Notes under the pieces: model-generated | What the model saw: the letters and a program-made list of their open reading frames with translations, nothing else | What the model was told of the DNA's origin: nothing | The model's database searches: none | Assembly: GCA_013350335.1 (NCBI GenBank) | Contig: CM023537.1 | Coordinates: 13,210,884-13,274,883 of the forward strand | Origin: Chimonanthus salicifolius | Lineage: Eukaryota; Streptophyta; Magnoliopsida; Laurales; Calycanthaceae | Reading direction: 5' to 3' | DNA length: 64,000 bases | Position numbers and translations under genes: made by a program | Shown here: positions 45,802 to 59,300 of the stretch, piece by piece | Position numbering within the stretch: the stretch's first letter is position 1 | How the letters are laid out: each line of letters opens with the position of its first letter

Positions 45802-45994
45802 CTCCTTCTGTCCCAAATTAGTTGTTCTAAATAGATTTTAAAATTGTCCAAAAATAGTTGTCTCATTTATATTGGAGTAGTATAAAGTATCTTGAAAATT
45901 GATGAGAACACATGGAGTGCTAGTCTTATTATATAGAGAGTTCCTTAAAAAATACAAGTATTTCAAAAAGATAACTAAAATGGGACGGAGGGAA
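45802..45994. mobile_element. Stowaway-like MITE
   Basis: A 193-bp element. The left end CTCCTTCTGTCCCAAATTAG is inverted at the right end (ACTAAAATGGGACGGAGGGA), matching the classic Stowaway terminus CTCCCTCCGTCCC. TA flanks both sides (45800-45801 and 45995-45996), the Tc1/mariner target dinucleotide. No coding capacity; transposition would need a mariner-type transposase from elsewhere. Confidence 0.85.
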
Positions 45995-45996
45995 TA

Positions 45997-48900
45997 TTAA
46001 AAAAAAAAATACATAAAATTTAAACATTATACAAAGACTTCTAATTCTTCCTTCCTTGCGTCCAACCTTGAATTGCAACCTGATTTGGAGTCGTACAATG
46101 TAAGAATGGAAGAGGTTCCCATCACGCACTAACTCATCTAAAAAAAACAGTAATAACTTAGTCTATATAAATTGGAATATGAAAACTTTGGCATTTTGAA
46201 AATTTTATTCAATAAACTTTCCAAAAAAACTAATTTTGTCAAAAATTCAATATCGTTTGATCCCTCAATTATGCATATAATGTTACTGTATGTTTTCTAT
46301 CAATTATAAGTGACGACTAATCATTTGTTGCCACTTCAGCTAGGTGAAGTGTTGCAACCAATCACAACCTTCCATATTCATGTGCTCTAAACTTGTGAGA
46401 GTTGAAATCCATGCGCCCAAAGGAGAGAAGGTTGGAGTTATTCAGGTTTAAGGACAAAAAATAGCACCTTCTTGTACCACCTTGTTTTATCATTTCATTT
46501 TCCTCTTTTAATGCTAGGGTTTTGTCCTAGCAATCCCTAATGTGGGGTCCTCAGTGCTCCCAAGTGGGCCCTGGTCCCATGAATGGGATCCACATGCACC
46601 AAACCCACCATTTCATAGCTCAAACTGACCAGTTTAGACCTTTGTTTGCCACACTCAAAATTGAGATAATTTTCTCACTCATTTGGCATGATATCCTTAT
46701 CAATTACCAATCTCAAGGTTGTAACCTGACGCTTAAAAAGGCAATTATCTTCATTGATTAATGTCTAGATAATCCTCCAGCAATAAAGGTTGGTGATGTT
46801 GATGATTGCTTCAATCCAAGTCGAATCAACTTGAATATGTAAGCAAAACTTCTACAACGATTATGGTCATAATCTCTGAATACGATTTGTTTCCTTTCAA
46901 AATCCAAACTGTTGACGTCGATCACATATTAACAATAAAAATATCAGCTAATTTTGAAACTAATAACTGATACTTGTCAAATTAACTATGGACCGGTCCC
47001 GAAACTTCAGAGGCCCTAGGCCCAACCTAAGGAAAATACATGATGGGGCCCTAGGCCATTGGTCAAATTGGGGGCCCCTAGGCGGCTGCCTATTTGACCT
47101 TAATACAGGGCCGGACGTGTATACAAATACAATATTATTAGCTCATAATCTAATATTGGTATCTATTGTTTAATATAATTTTTTGTGCAGGTCACAATTT
47201 CTAAAATAACACAAGGATCAAAAATATCAAATTCAGCCTATTTTCAATTCCCAACTAATGTGCTGATCGCCTCAATATGTGGAAAAGCTGGAGTACATAC
47301 AATTTCATTAATGAAGATATTAATAATTTTATTTTTAATGATGATAAAATTATTTATGAAAAATGTTAAAAAAAAAATAATTTTAATCTGATAAAATTTA
47401 TAATTTGTACACAAACATGTGAGAGAGGAGAGTTCGGATTGAATTCTAGTACTGATGCAACTTGGGTTAGAACAAATCAAGCTAACTCGTGCATGTTAAA
47501 ATATAAGGGAGCTAACCCAGTTCATTTAAAATATAAGTTAAATTGAGTGAAAAATAACTTGACACGTTCTTTATTTTGACTGGGTTAGAACAACGTTTTG
47601 TATAATGTAGTCCTGTATGATTACCCAAATTTTACACACACAAACATTCATTTTCATGATTTTTTAGACTTAACCTTTAGTATGACTATGTTTTAATTGT
47701 GGAGACATGTTTTTATAGTTATCCCTTGCTCGAATATACCAAACAATATATATAGACCCAATTACTTACTTTATCATATGGTTGACCAATGACCCGATTT
47801 AACTCAACTCGAATTGATTTAGCTCAAATGGAAAAAAATGAGTTGAGTTCAGGGTAGGTTAGAACAGAGTTGAAATATGGGTCAAATCAAAACTCAAATC
47901 TAATATCAATAGACTAAGATTAGACTCTTAACATAACATGAACACCCAAGTTGCACCCTTAAGTGATGCATTTGCAACAACATTTGTTCTCCAGACTATT
48001 TTTTTATAAAACTATGACGTCGCATTATTTTTTAAAAGAAAATTAGATAAGGATGACCTCATTATAAGTTATAGTAAGGTGTACACCTCATTTTATGTAT
48101 GAGTCTTACTTTTTTATCAAAGAAAATTACTAAATCTCAACATCTGATGAATAAAAGAACACAAAATCATCTACTCACAAGGCTTGGTTCTCACTAGATT
48201 ATACTATACATCATAATGGAATACAAAATCAGCTACTCACAAGGCTTAGCTCTCATTGGATTCAGATACACTATATGTCTCTTAATCCATCATACATTGT
48301 GGTGTATCTTAATCCAATGGTCAATAGTATTAATAATTTGGAATGAATTAACCATGGAAGAAAAATGTTAAGATCTAAAGATTTTCTTTAATTAAAAGTT
48401 CACTCCACATGTAAAGCTATTTGTGTCTTGCCATAACTTACTAAGGGGTAAATTGTCTCTATTTTTCTAAACACTCACTAATCATATTAAATGAATTGTG
48501 TATTCTTTAAATTCACTGACTAAAAAATTAATTTCTAAAAATGATTTTTTTTGCCTTTGGTTTAAGATTATTAAAATATATGGCAAGCTTAAAATGGCTA
48601 TTTTAATTCAAAAAATTGTCGTTTTCAAGTTTTGCTATTCATTTTTGTTAGTGTATATCAAATTAATAGAGCATTTTCTTCGTGGATAGATTTTATAATT
48701 AAGTAAATCTGTCAAAGAATTTCATAAGGGATGGTTGATAGACTCAAAATTATATTTTATTAACCAAATAGTATTTACCACGCTGAAAAATATGCCATTT
48801 CTAATTCTAAAGAGAGAGAGGCGTAATTTTTTTTTAAAAAAAAAAGGAAATGATGAGAAAAGAAGAGTAAAAATTACTTGGGTTTCTTCGATGACAAGAA

Positions 48901-49500
48901 AAGAAAACATAAGTGAAGGTTTACGAAGTCAGAGAAATTAGCTTTCAAAGAAAGGTTTCTTTCCTTCTTCACACGAAAAACCTTTGCCTTTTCCTACTTT
49001 GAAGTCTGATAAAATTCTTAAAGACCCCTTTGGATACCTCTCCCTTTCTCTTACTTCCAAGTTCCCTCTTTCAGTCTCCCTTCTTTGACTGTTAGATAAG
49101 CACCTTTGCCAAAGATGAAAGACCCCTCTTTTTATCTTTGCCTGCATTTGTATCGAATATCCAAGAAAAGAAAGGTGGTATAAAAGTTTGACTAAAGTAT
49201 TTAGGGGTCTCTGCCCAATGAAATTGTTTTTCTCAATCACTTATCCAAAGCCAAAAAAGGAAAAGGAAGGATTGCTCTGGTAAAAGGAAAAGCTACGGTA
49301 GATGGGTTGATTCTCAAAAGGCCTAAAAAGAAGAGGAACTGCCACCAAACTCTAAGCACAAGTGCAGAAAACTTGAATCCAACCTCCATCACCAAGTGTC
49401 CCCCCTTCTTGAATGAATAGAAATGAGAATTTTGAACCTTCAAACATTTAGTAGGCCAAATTAATGAATTATCATTCACACAAGGAATGCTTGTAAGATA
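45997..49500. other. AT-rich intergenic DNA without a supported gene
   Basis: About 46985-47120 is a small GC-richer repeat with repeated GGGGCCCTAGGC words and GGGCCGG at its end, perhaps a hAT-type MITE relic. About 48161-48265 holds a two-copy duplication (period 62 bp, ACAAAATCA.CTACTCACAA). Frames of 60-100 codons at 48722-49479 have no recognised domain. Confidence 0.4.
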
Positions 49501-49839
49501 TGATTCTTAGGACTGAATTTCTAATTCAAAAGATTATTCTAATAGGTGGAGTGATTCAATCTCATTTAAGTTTTTAATTTTTCCCTTTCAGAACTAATGT
49601 GAGATTCTCGTTCGCAGCTCCAATAATTTATCTTCCAATAAAGTTCTCCAACCGTTAGAACGTTGCCAACCATCCCGTTCGCCTAGGGGATCTCTGAGTT
49701 CACATATTGTGGCTTGACAACATATCTCTGATACCATTGTTGAAAGACTAGTTTGATAGGTGGGGTGACTGAGTTCCATATAAATCTTTAGTTTTTTTCC
49801 TTTACAACCGATGTTGAAATGTCATTCGCAGCTCAAATA
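49501..49839 (-). mobile_element. TRIM family B copy with near-perfect primer site
   Basis: LTR-like segments are about 49501-49625 and 49738-49839. On the minus strand the primer site reads TGGTATCAGAG (complement of 49726-49736), matching the tRNA-iMet complement over 11 bases. Internal plus-strand words CATCCCGTTCGCCTAGGGGA match the copies at 13014 and 28724. The LTRs are more diverged than those at 28724. No coding capacity. Confidence 0.72.
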
Positions 49840-51840
49840 GTAATGAGGAACTCAGGATTGTCCGCCTGACAATTGAGATCAAACACATTTAAAGAGGGGT
49901 AGAGGGCCTACTAAATGATCTAATGAACAGTGTATTAATACTCATGAATACAAATAAAATAAAATAAAACAAAACAAAACACCTTTCCTATTACAGCAGA
50001 CACTTCAGTCCCAACGTCGGTCATTGATGACACTGTAGAGTAGGCTGATAGACGGTAGATACTCATGAGAAGAAAGAGACCGAAGTAGAGAAAAGAGAGG
50101 TATCTTGTTATTAAAATATAAGAGAAGAAGATGAAGAAAAAGAGAAGGGAAAGGTAGGTTTAGGTCTTCGGAAAGAGGCAAGACGACATACCCACCTTTG
50201 TTTCCCTCGATAGCTGTGATGGGGCTGCGTATATTTAGAGCCTCGGGTGCAGGAACTTCTTCTCATTGAGCTAATTACTATCGGAAATAAAATAAAATAA
50301 ACAAGTGCCCTGTTCCAAACCTTGATTCTCACATGAATCTTTTCTTTCTTCTTTTTTTAGAATTTCCATTTTTCTTTTCTTGGTATACAGTAAATTGATC
50401 ATTTGATTAATCTAGTTTTCTTTTTTTGGTAAGGAGAGTGTCAAGATTTTAGTTTTAAAAAGATAATAGAATCAATCTGACATAATGACTGAGATGCAAG
50501 TTTGGATTCTAATCTAGATTTAATATCAGAAGTGGATGCAAATATAGATGCATAGCTCTATGTACCAATACATATATATCCCACCTGTTTACATCCCTGA
50601 CCCTGAGCCAAACCCAAGTTTGGTGAATCAGCTTGGCTAACAGAGATGAAAAGTTAGGCCGAAAGCCCATTGAGTACAGCCTGTAAAGTGAAGCTTAATG
50701 CTTCTCATGTCTAGCCCAAACTTGGCTGTTGAAAACTTGAAATCTATAGATTATAGGTTGGCAACAAATCCCAAAGCCCAAAAGGCCAAAGATTCGCAAC
50801 ACAAACTAACAAGTATTGGCATAAATTGGACCCCAGCCTGAACCCAGCATCTGTCCACTAGGCCTGACCCAAATTTACACCCCTATGTGGAGTTGGTTTC
50901 CAACTCCAGTTCTTGGAGATGCCTAAGTCACATTCTTTTTATTTATTTTTTAGTGATTTCTTGTATGAAAAAAATTGACTTCGAATTCTGTTTTACCTAA
51001 ATAAAAAAAATATTCAATTCAACTAAACTCTAATAATAGTAAACCCATCTTGTGGAGCCCATTGAGCCCACCCACTACATGTTGGATGGCCTGATAGGAA
51101 ATGTAATTATTGTACACAATGACATTGTTCATCGCAGCTAGGGTTCATGAATAAGGCACACAATGACATTGTTTTAATTGACGCCAGATCATGAAAATCG
51201 CAAACCCTGGCTCAAGTTCTTTTTAAGGGAGGTAACAGAATTTATTACTATGCAAACAATGTTCAGTAACCTAAAAAAATCACCCGGATTTCCATCGAGT
51301 TGAGAAAGTCAAGACTTGGTCAATTTATCAGCATAATATTAGTTTGATATATGATTATTTACTGTATTAAAACTATAAAAATGAAAATATGAAAAACCCA
51401 TAAAACCTAAAAATAATAGTGTGTAGAGCAGGAAGAGGAGGAAGAAGAAAAGAAAAAAAAAATCATAAAAGTCACAATTAAGTTGACCAAAAAAAAAAAA
51501 AAGGAAAAGAAAATTGGGAAACTGTGTGGAGATGAAGAGAAGAAACAAGATAGAACAAAAACTAAGAATAAGCCCAAAAAAATAGAAGATGAAAATTGAA
51601 ATTAAGAAGAAAAAAAAACAGAGAATAGAGAAGAAAATCCAATGAGAATGAAAAATAAGAACAAGAATACAAATAAGAAGATCAAACAATGAAAATAAAT
51701 GTAGATAAAAGGATGTGACGATTCCTTCTAACCAGTCACTCCTCTTAATAAAAAGGTTTTGAAGATCATTCTCTGCAGGTTGCAATGATTTAAGAGGAAA
51801 AAATCCAACCTACATCATTTACCCGTTTACCTCAAGAATT
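49840..51840. other. Intergenic DNA without a supported gene
   Basis: The 148-codon minus-strand frame at 51339-51785 is mostly Phe/Leu/Ile from an A/G-rich plus-strand tract and is not a gene. Around 49990-50280 the composition is more gene-like, but frames are short. Confidence 0.4.
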
Positions 51841-53720
51841 CTCCAAACTTCTCAACAAAGGCAAATGGCAGCATTTTCACCGGATTTTAATCTCTAGTTG
51901 CCAACAATCCATGATAAAACCAAACTAGGGGCTAACCAGTACACGGAAGAGGAGCAAAACCAAGCACATGACACATTGAGAAAGGATATGACTGCTATTG
52001 GCCAGGACGCATGAGGCTAACCTCTCCAAAGGAGAGCAGGAGAGACTATGGAACCTTCTTCCTCCCTTGTCCCAACAAGTCACATTTGCCGTGTCACCTA
52101 CAAAAATAATCCTGCTTTGAAAGTATTTTTTAAGATCCCCATAGCTTCAGTGATTGCCAAGAATTCAGGTTCAAGGGGGTGGCAAGAACCTCACAGTCAA
52201 AATCATGGTGAAGACCACCATGACCATGTTAGACCAAGTTTACTACATCAGAAGAGGGGGGCTTTCCATCTTTCTACTATCTTATTTTTCCTCCTATGAT
52301 CCAGAACATACTTCGACTCGCAATCAATTTCAGAATAAGAAGTACGATGAAATCATTTAATGACAGGGCTGACCAACTATCTATGGTCTAAGAAGCACAG
52401 AAAGTAACTCGAACAAGAATATTGATGTCTTGCAAAAGACCTAATTTTGACAATCCTTTGAAAGAAGATAGATCCCTAGCCAACATCACTGGGGGAGGAA
52501 GATCAATTCTTGAATATCTTGTTCTGTTCTTCTCTAAAGACGGCGAAACTGATATTAAAGATGATGTTTAAAAGGTGCAAGACCCAAGTCACCAAAACCA
52601 CCAGATTAGGTGTCAATATAATTGGTGACATTGGAAGGAGATACCAATTGAACTTTGAAGAGACTGAAGCAGCAAAACAAACTCTAAAAGGAAATTTGAA
52701 CCAATAAGTGGTCAATTGATTCGACCACTGAGGAAAAGGTGACGAGTATTGAAAATAATATGTATTCGACTTCAGAGATCCAAAATCAAAATCTTGTCTG
52801 AGCTTGATGTCCAAGGAAAAGAAGAATATGGATGGGCTTGAACCTTCCAAATAACAGAGCTAATAGCAGCTGGTCACCCGAAAAGGGCAAAAAGGATCTA
52901 ATTGAGAACAAGCCCTCAGTATCTAGTAACCAAAGCTGATGTCTACTCCACCTTTTGGCATTAAAGGCAAAGAATGGACGTCAAGCAAACATACTAATGC
53001 TTCGTATTCCACATTAATTGAGCTTCATTGGAACAAGGATGCCCAAGAAAGCATGTTACCAGAAAGACTATAACATAATCAGCCACCGAGCTTTGCGCAA
53101 GACATGACTCAACTTCTTATCATGACAGAAGCCATTATACTCTGTTGTGAACCTAAGAACCATTAGCTCAAGACATGATTAAATTCCTACCTTGAATGTG
53201 ATTTTATAATATGATGTTAAGTCTTCTCAGAATGCTTGAAGGCTAGGATTTACCAAATAGATCAATATTCCTCATGGATAAGGGGGTTTTCTTGTATGTC
53301 GGGAACTGGTGAAAGATCTAAAACTTTTCCAGGAGCCCATTCATCAACCATACAAGTGAAAACATCACAAAAGATCAAACATTCTATTACTAATTTTCTA
53401 TCGAGTAACAACTTTTGGACATGATTATCTTGAAGGAACATGGTGATATTCTGTGATTGGGTTGAAGATCTAGAAATTTTCCAGTATCCGGGTGTGGATT
53501 TTATGACATAAACACCTTCAGAACCTAATAATACTAACATGTTATTCCAACCTATGCATATACACAAAAGATCCCGTACACCTTTAACGCCTAAGAATTG
53601 GGTCCTCACCCAATCTGACCCCATTCAACATGATCTCACTGTTAAATTGAAGCAATTTCTAGAAAAAAAAATATTCAAAATAAACCAAACTTTGAGCCCT
53701 TAAAAGACATGGCTTCACTC
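51841..53720. other. Probable decayed retroelement-type DNA, unassigned
   Basis: About 1.9 kb of balanced composition, unlike its AT-rich flanks, with several short plus-strand open segments between stops (for example 52048-52299, 52510-52707 and 53236-53424). This pattern suggests an old coding sequence with many stops. I could not place any segment in a known family from sequence alone and give no function. Confidence 0.3.
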
Positions 53721-56328
53721 ATTCAACCAAAGTGATTTTTGGTAGACACGCTACTTAAATAAAGAACTTCTCAACCAACCTATATAATTAAATGAGAGGT
53801 TCAATATAAGTAACTACGAATCTTACATTGCAAAAGTTGTAAATAAATTGATCCAATTGACAAAATACACTGATTCAATATCACCTTTCAAAACAAAAAT
53901 ACACTGATTCAATATCCAATTGTTGAATAAATCCAACATAATTTTTTTTTTAAATGGTTAATCCAACATAAATTATTGGAATGAACTCACAATTCGACCA
54001 CCTACTCATTTATCTAAATCAATGTCCAACAGTTTAGGAAATTCAATAATTTAGTTACAGTTCAACTGCTACCAATCTATCTAGATGAATATCCAACTGT
54101 GTTCAGCTATCTATCCAAATAAACATCCAACTGTTGAGTAGATGCAATAATTGTCTGTCTGAGAGTAATGTGCAACATAAATTATTTAATTGAACTCTAA
54201 AATTATTGAAATGAACTCACAAAACAATTTTTGGAATTTACAAGGGCCCAAGAACCAAAATTGACAACCAACAATCAGATCAAGCTCTTAAGAAGGCCTT
54301 TGACCCCCTATCCACTACCATCTTTGAGGCCTTGAAAAGCCTTACCTAGAGGAATTAGACCAAGCCAACTTTTTGTAAACCTCATATAACCATGAAAGGA
54401 GCTTCCAAAAGATTGACCTACCCCCTTTCAGTGAATGAACTTATCCCCACACAATGGGACAACCAATATGGGCTCACAGTCATATAGATTATATGAGCCC
54501 TCTCACCAAGGAGAAAACCAAACCTCATATCCATGAATAGACATTTCAAAGCATGAATCTAATCCCTCTAAAAAAAGGAAAAAGAAAAAAAAAAAGGAAC
54601 CTCCCATGTATTGTGAAATGCCCATGTGGACCCATAAAATGTCGCACTTAAACAGGCCCCACCACCCAGAAGAAAATTTCATGCACTTGCTAGAGAAAGA
54701 TTTTATTTTAAAATTAGTTATAAGATGATCACCATGCAAACCCACATGAGAAAAATCTTATTGTAAAAGTGGTTAAAAGATCATGCAAAGACACATCTAC
54801 ATACTAGTTAAAGATTTCACTGTAAAAAAAAACATATGCAAGATTAACAGCCATATCATTTGTGCATGTTTGAAGAGTACTTCAGTTATAATAGCAGGAA
54901 GACTTATCAAGTAAATTCATAACAATGAACAAAAAGAACGTGTCACAAAAGGTATACCTGCACGGACCTTAACCGTGTCATGGACTTCACTCATAGCCTC
55001 ATTACTTGTATCCATATCAGTCATCACAGGGACCAAGGATGACTTAATGTAGGGTACCACACAAAAGATGCCAAGAAACACAAGTTAATCCAATTAACCT
55101 AGCAAGATCGAAAACATGGACGACATAAAATTACACTAAAAGTACATATAGTAAAACTGGGAACCATAAGTCTTTTAAAATTGCAAGTCAAATCCACCAA
55201 AGGTGGGGCAGAGATGATGTCCAGATATTGATGCAAGCACAAGTGCCAGTAAACCCTGCATTGCTTGGTACAATATTCAAACCCCCCACCTCTTTCCCCC
55301 CTCTTCCTCCTCTATTCTCTTTAAAACAAAATAAGCTAAGAATAAAAACCCACCCAACACCCCACCACAAAAAATATATAATAAAAAAATAAGTGAAAAT
55401 TAAAACAGGGAGAAAATTAGAAAGAAACCAATGCCCCAAAACATGTATGGACTGTTCCAAGTTCATATGTACAAATCCCCTGCAAAACATTAGTTAATCC
55501 TTAAAAAAGGAAAACTAATTCAACCAAAACCAGAATGTGACAATGCAAGCAAGATTGTGTATGCAAGAATCAACCCCAAAACATGCAGTCCATACATAGA
55601 ACAACCAGCCACCAGTGCATCAGTAGCAAAATATGCATTTGACAATCACCAAAATCAAAATAATCGAGAGTCAGGGTTTTTTCTCCTTTTTCTTTATGAT
55701 GATTGATAAACACCACTTTTATTCATGCAAAAATCACTAGAGACTTGAGAAAATTTGTCCATCCCCTTGATTAGACCAGCTTCATATGGCAAGAATGAAG
55801 AATCATGGCACTTTATTACCATCTCAAGGTCACATTCTAATCATAACATTAGCCCAAAGGATACCAGAATTATGGATTGAACCTATAAGATACAAATCAG
55901 TATAACCAACCAGATAAAAGATACAGATTTAACTTCAACATGTATTCAAGCCTTGTGACAACAACAAAAAAATGACAGAAAAATACCATTCAACACCCTC
56001 CCATGCTAGAGATGGTGCAGATGCATAACCATAACAGCGTAAAGAAGGATAAAACAGGAGGAAAACTTGTAAGGTCCCAATCCATATTGCTTTTTACTCA
56101 CACTGCATTTACACTGGAAAGAGGCTTCACACGAGCTCTAGAATGGGAGGAAAACATTGTGAAAGGAAAAGAAAAAGAAGTAGGTGCTTCCAATCACCAT
56201 TGGAAATTGGGGAGCACCCTGCATATAAACTGCAATATTAGAGAAACGAAAAAGGCAAGATGCCATATAAAAAAAACAAGAAGCGGTCATGATGTATTAA
56301 ATTTAAATATCACAAAAGAGTTGATCCA
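53721..56328. other. Region downstream of the RING gene, no gene seen
   Basis: A short direct repeat (AAATACACTGATTCAATATC) occurs twice at about 53864-53920. The part next to 56329 should contain the 3' UTR of the minus-strand RING gene. Frames of 80-111 codons elsewhere show no recognisable domain. Confidence 0.4.
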
Positions 56329-59300
56329 TTACATATAAACCTCCATCCCGATAAACTTTGAGGACTGACAGATTGGACAGAAACTAAGTCTACTCTCACA
56401 ATCCTTGCAAAGGCAAAGATGCCTGCAAGGCAACAAAAGCATGCACACTTCATTCACTCTGCAAACCTTACAAGTCATCAAATCTTTTAAATCTTTGTTT
56501 TCCTTGCCGAGCAGATGAAAATCAATGGTCCCCCCATTACAACAAGATGCAGTATCATCTACCTCGCTATCTCCACACCCTTCTTTACTATCCCTGCTTT
56601 GCACAAAGACCTGCTGGAGGTTGTATTTGAGAGCATTGATCATGTTCTCATTACACTTGGCTCGGTGTTGCCATGCTCCAGCTTCTAGGCTTAATTGCTT
56701 CATTCGTTCTTCAAGCTCCACATTTTTCTTGTTGATGTCTTCCACCTCGGCTTCTTTTTCACGAAGTTTTTGAAGGATTCTTTCTTCAACAGAAGAGAGA
56801 GTTTGAAGTTGGTTGTCTTGAACCTTCTTTAGAATCACTTGCCTCAACCGGTCACCCTGTCAACAATGTAGAACAAACAGTGGCAATTTTTTATTGGTGA
56901 GAATGCATATGAGGGTATAAGAAATCCCTCCTGCACAATCCAAACCAAGATTACCTCTTCAAAACTAGAGAAAAGATCAGCCGAACTAAGAATTTTATAA
57001 TAATTTGATAGACAATTGATGGTGTAGGGGAACATTATAGCTATAGAAGTTTCATGAGAACATCAGGGAGACAATTCAAATTCAACAGACAAGATTTAAA
57101 GGTTCTGGAAATAATGAGCCTGCTTCCAACTTTTAAGGTGTATTTCAAGTAAAGAATGGCATGGCTTCATTGCCCTTGCATTGATGGGTTCTTGTAACTT
57201 TATTGTTTTGCTCAACATGGAACAGTATATAGGAAAAAGTTGTCAAAAAACAAAATGCGTAATAAAATTACATGTCCTCACACTAGCATATCCCATAAGA
57301 GCACGTTTGCACATAATAAAATTCATGGATTTAGAAATCTAAATCCTCAATGATTTGAAATCTATAGTTTGGTGCAGCTCATATCCAAGAATTTTAAAAT
57401 TCTCGAGAATCTAAAATTCCAAGATTTGACATCCCACCTCCTCCCCTAAGATTTAGAAATTATAGATTTAGAATTCTTCATCAACATGTCATCCCCTAAT
57501 TCTAGGAAGCCCAAGTCATTAGGCAAGGATTGTTTTTCTCATGAGAAGACTCATTTCTGTGTATGTGTGTGTGTGTGCGTGTGTGCGTGTGCGTGTGCGT
57601 GTGTGTGTGTGCGCGTGCGTGCGTGCGTGCGTGCGTGCGTGTGCGTGCGTGCGCGTGTGTGTGGGTGGGTGTGTGGGTGTGCGGGTGTGTGGGTGTGGGT
57701 GTGGGTGTGGGTGTGTTAAATCTCACCCCTTTATCAATGTCAACCTTCTATACATCTTATTTATCCTTAAATAATGTAAACAATACTTTGAATTTTTATT
57801 TAGGTGAGCATCTTCATTTGATTTACATATTCATTATAAAGCTATTTTTATTTTAGATATGATCAAATGGCCACACACTTTGTAAATAGCACATCTAAGT
57901 AATTTAACTCATATCTCTATAACGATATTTCGTAATAGTAGGTCCTACCCTCTAGCAAGGCCTGTCACAGGAAAAAGAAAACACATGAGAAAGGCCTTTA
58001 TTTTTCTCTAAGAGGCTATCCAATGTTATTTAGTTTTGACAAATTTTCAAATATAAAATAAATGATCTTTTTTCAACTTTCCACATCAAATATCAAATTT
58101 TTAGTGATGATTAAAATAAAAGATTTAGGAGTTGTCGCACACCTAACATAGAATTTCTCAAAATTAAAGATTTCAAATTCCCAAAGTTAAAATCCTTGTA
58201 ATTTAAATCACAAAAGATTAAAAATCCATGAATTATGCCTCTGCACAAACACACCCAAAGTACGGAAGTTAATTCATGCATGCATCTATTCTCATTATAT
58301 GGAAGTTAATCATGGTATCATGAGAGAGAGAGAGAGAGAGATTCCTAAGCCCAATCCAAGAAAGGGTTTGTTATTTACAGATCATGAAAAATCATTATGG
58401 GCATGATTGTGCAAAAGTAGAATTCATGGACTTTAAATATCTGATCAAATTCTTATGATATTAAATTTAAGGATTTGAAATTTTTATTTCTGAAAAAATT
58501 CTTGTTTGGCATGCCAATAGTAAATTCTCAATTTTTAATCGTGAATATGAGATTTATTGTTTGGAGTCACAAACAAAGATATCGATTTGAATGAATAGAA
58601 GCTCAACTTCATTAATTCATCAAATTTTCAATGCCAAAGTTTCTTCAACTAAAACCCAAATTTTGTCCAGTATCCTCACTCCATCATTTTCTTATCCATT
58701 TTCTCCTTCTTCCACTTGGGTTTTCTGAAAGCACCCACATTTATCAAAATCCCAAGTTCTTCTCTCACACTATACATCCCTTAGGAACAGCTCTTCCTAA
58801 GGAGGCTGATGTGGCTACCATTGCTAATGAGCTAAGTTGAATGAATATGGGTGCAAGTGTTAAAGTCCGACACGGGTGTCAGATTCGACAAGCCAAAAAA
58901 GGCATAGAGACATGGCACCAAATTTAAATAAAATTTAAATCTAAATTTATTTTAAATGAAAACTATGTGAAAAATAATAATATTAGAAAATAATATACAA
59001 GTTTTACTTGAAACAATTAAGTCACAAACAATTGATATTTTAATTAGGCCGTTGTAATATTTAGTGTCTTAAAATCCCACCTCTTCCAATAGTTCAATCC
59101 TGACGATTACCAAATGTAATTCGGTTGTTTTTGATACCTTTTCAAAGTAAAAACCCTCAATGGCCCACAACTTGAAAGGGTTAAGACGGTTGATCTTCAA
59201 ACCCCATCACACACACACACACACACACCCCCCCCACCCCCACACCCCCACCCCCCCCTCCCCCCCCACCCAAAAAAATAAAATAAATAAATAAATAAGA

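Noticed and set aside
51339..51785. 148-codon Phe/Leu-rich frame that looks like a membrane protein
   Set aside because: It comes from a low-complexity A/G-rich tract on the opposite strand. Hydrophobicity is a codon artefact.
57486..57856. Cys/Val- and His/Thr-rich frames on both strands
   Set aside because: They translate the GT/GTGC microsatellite.
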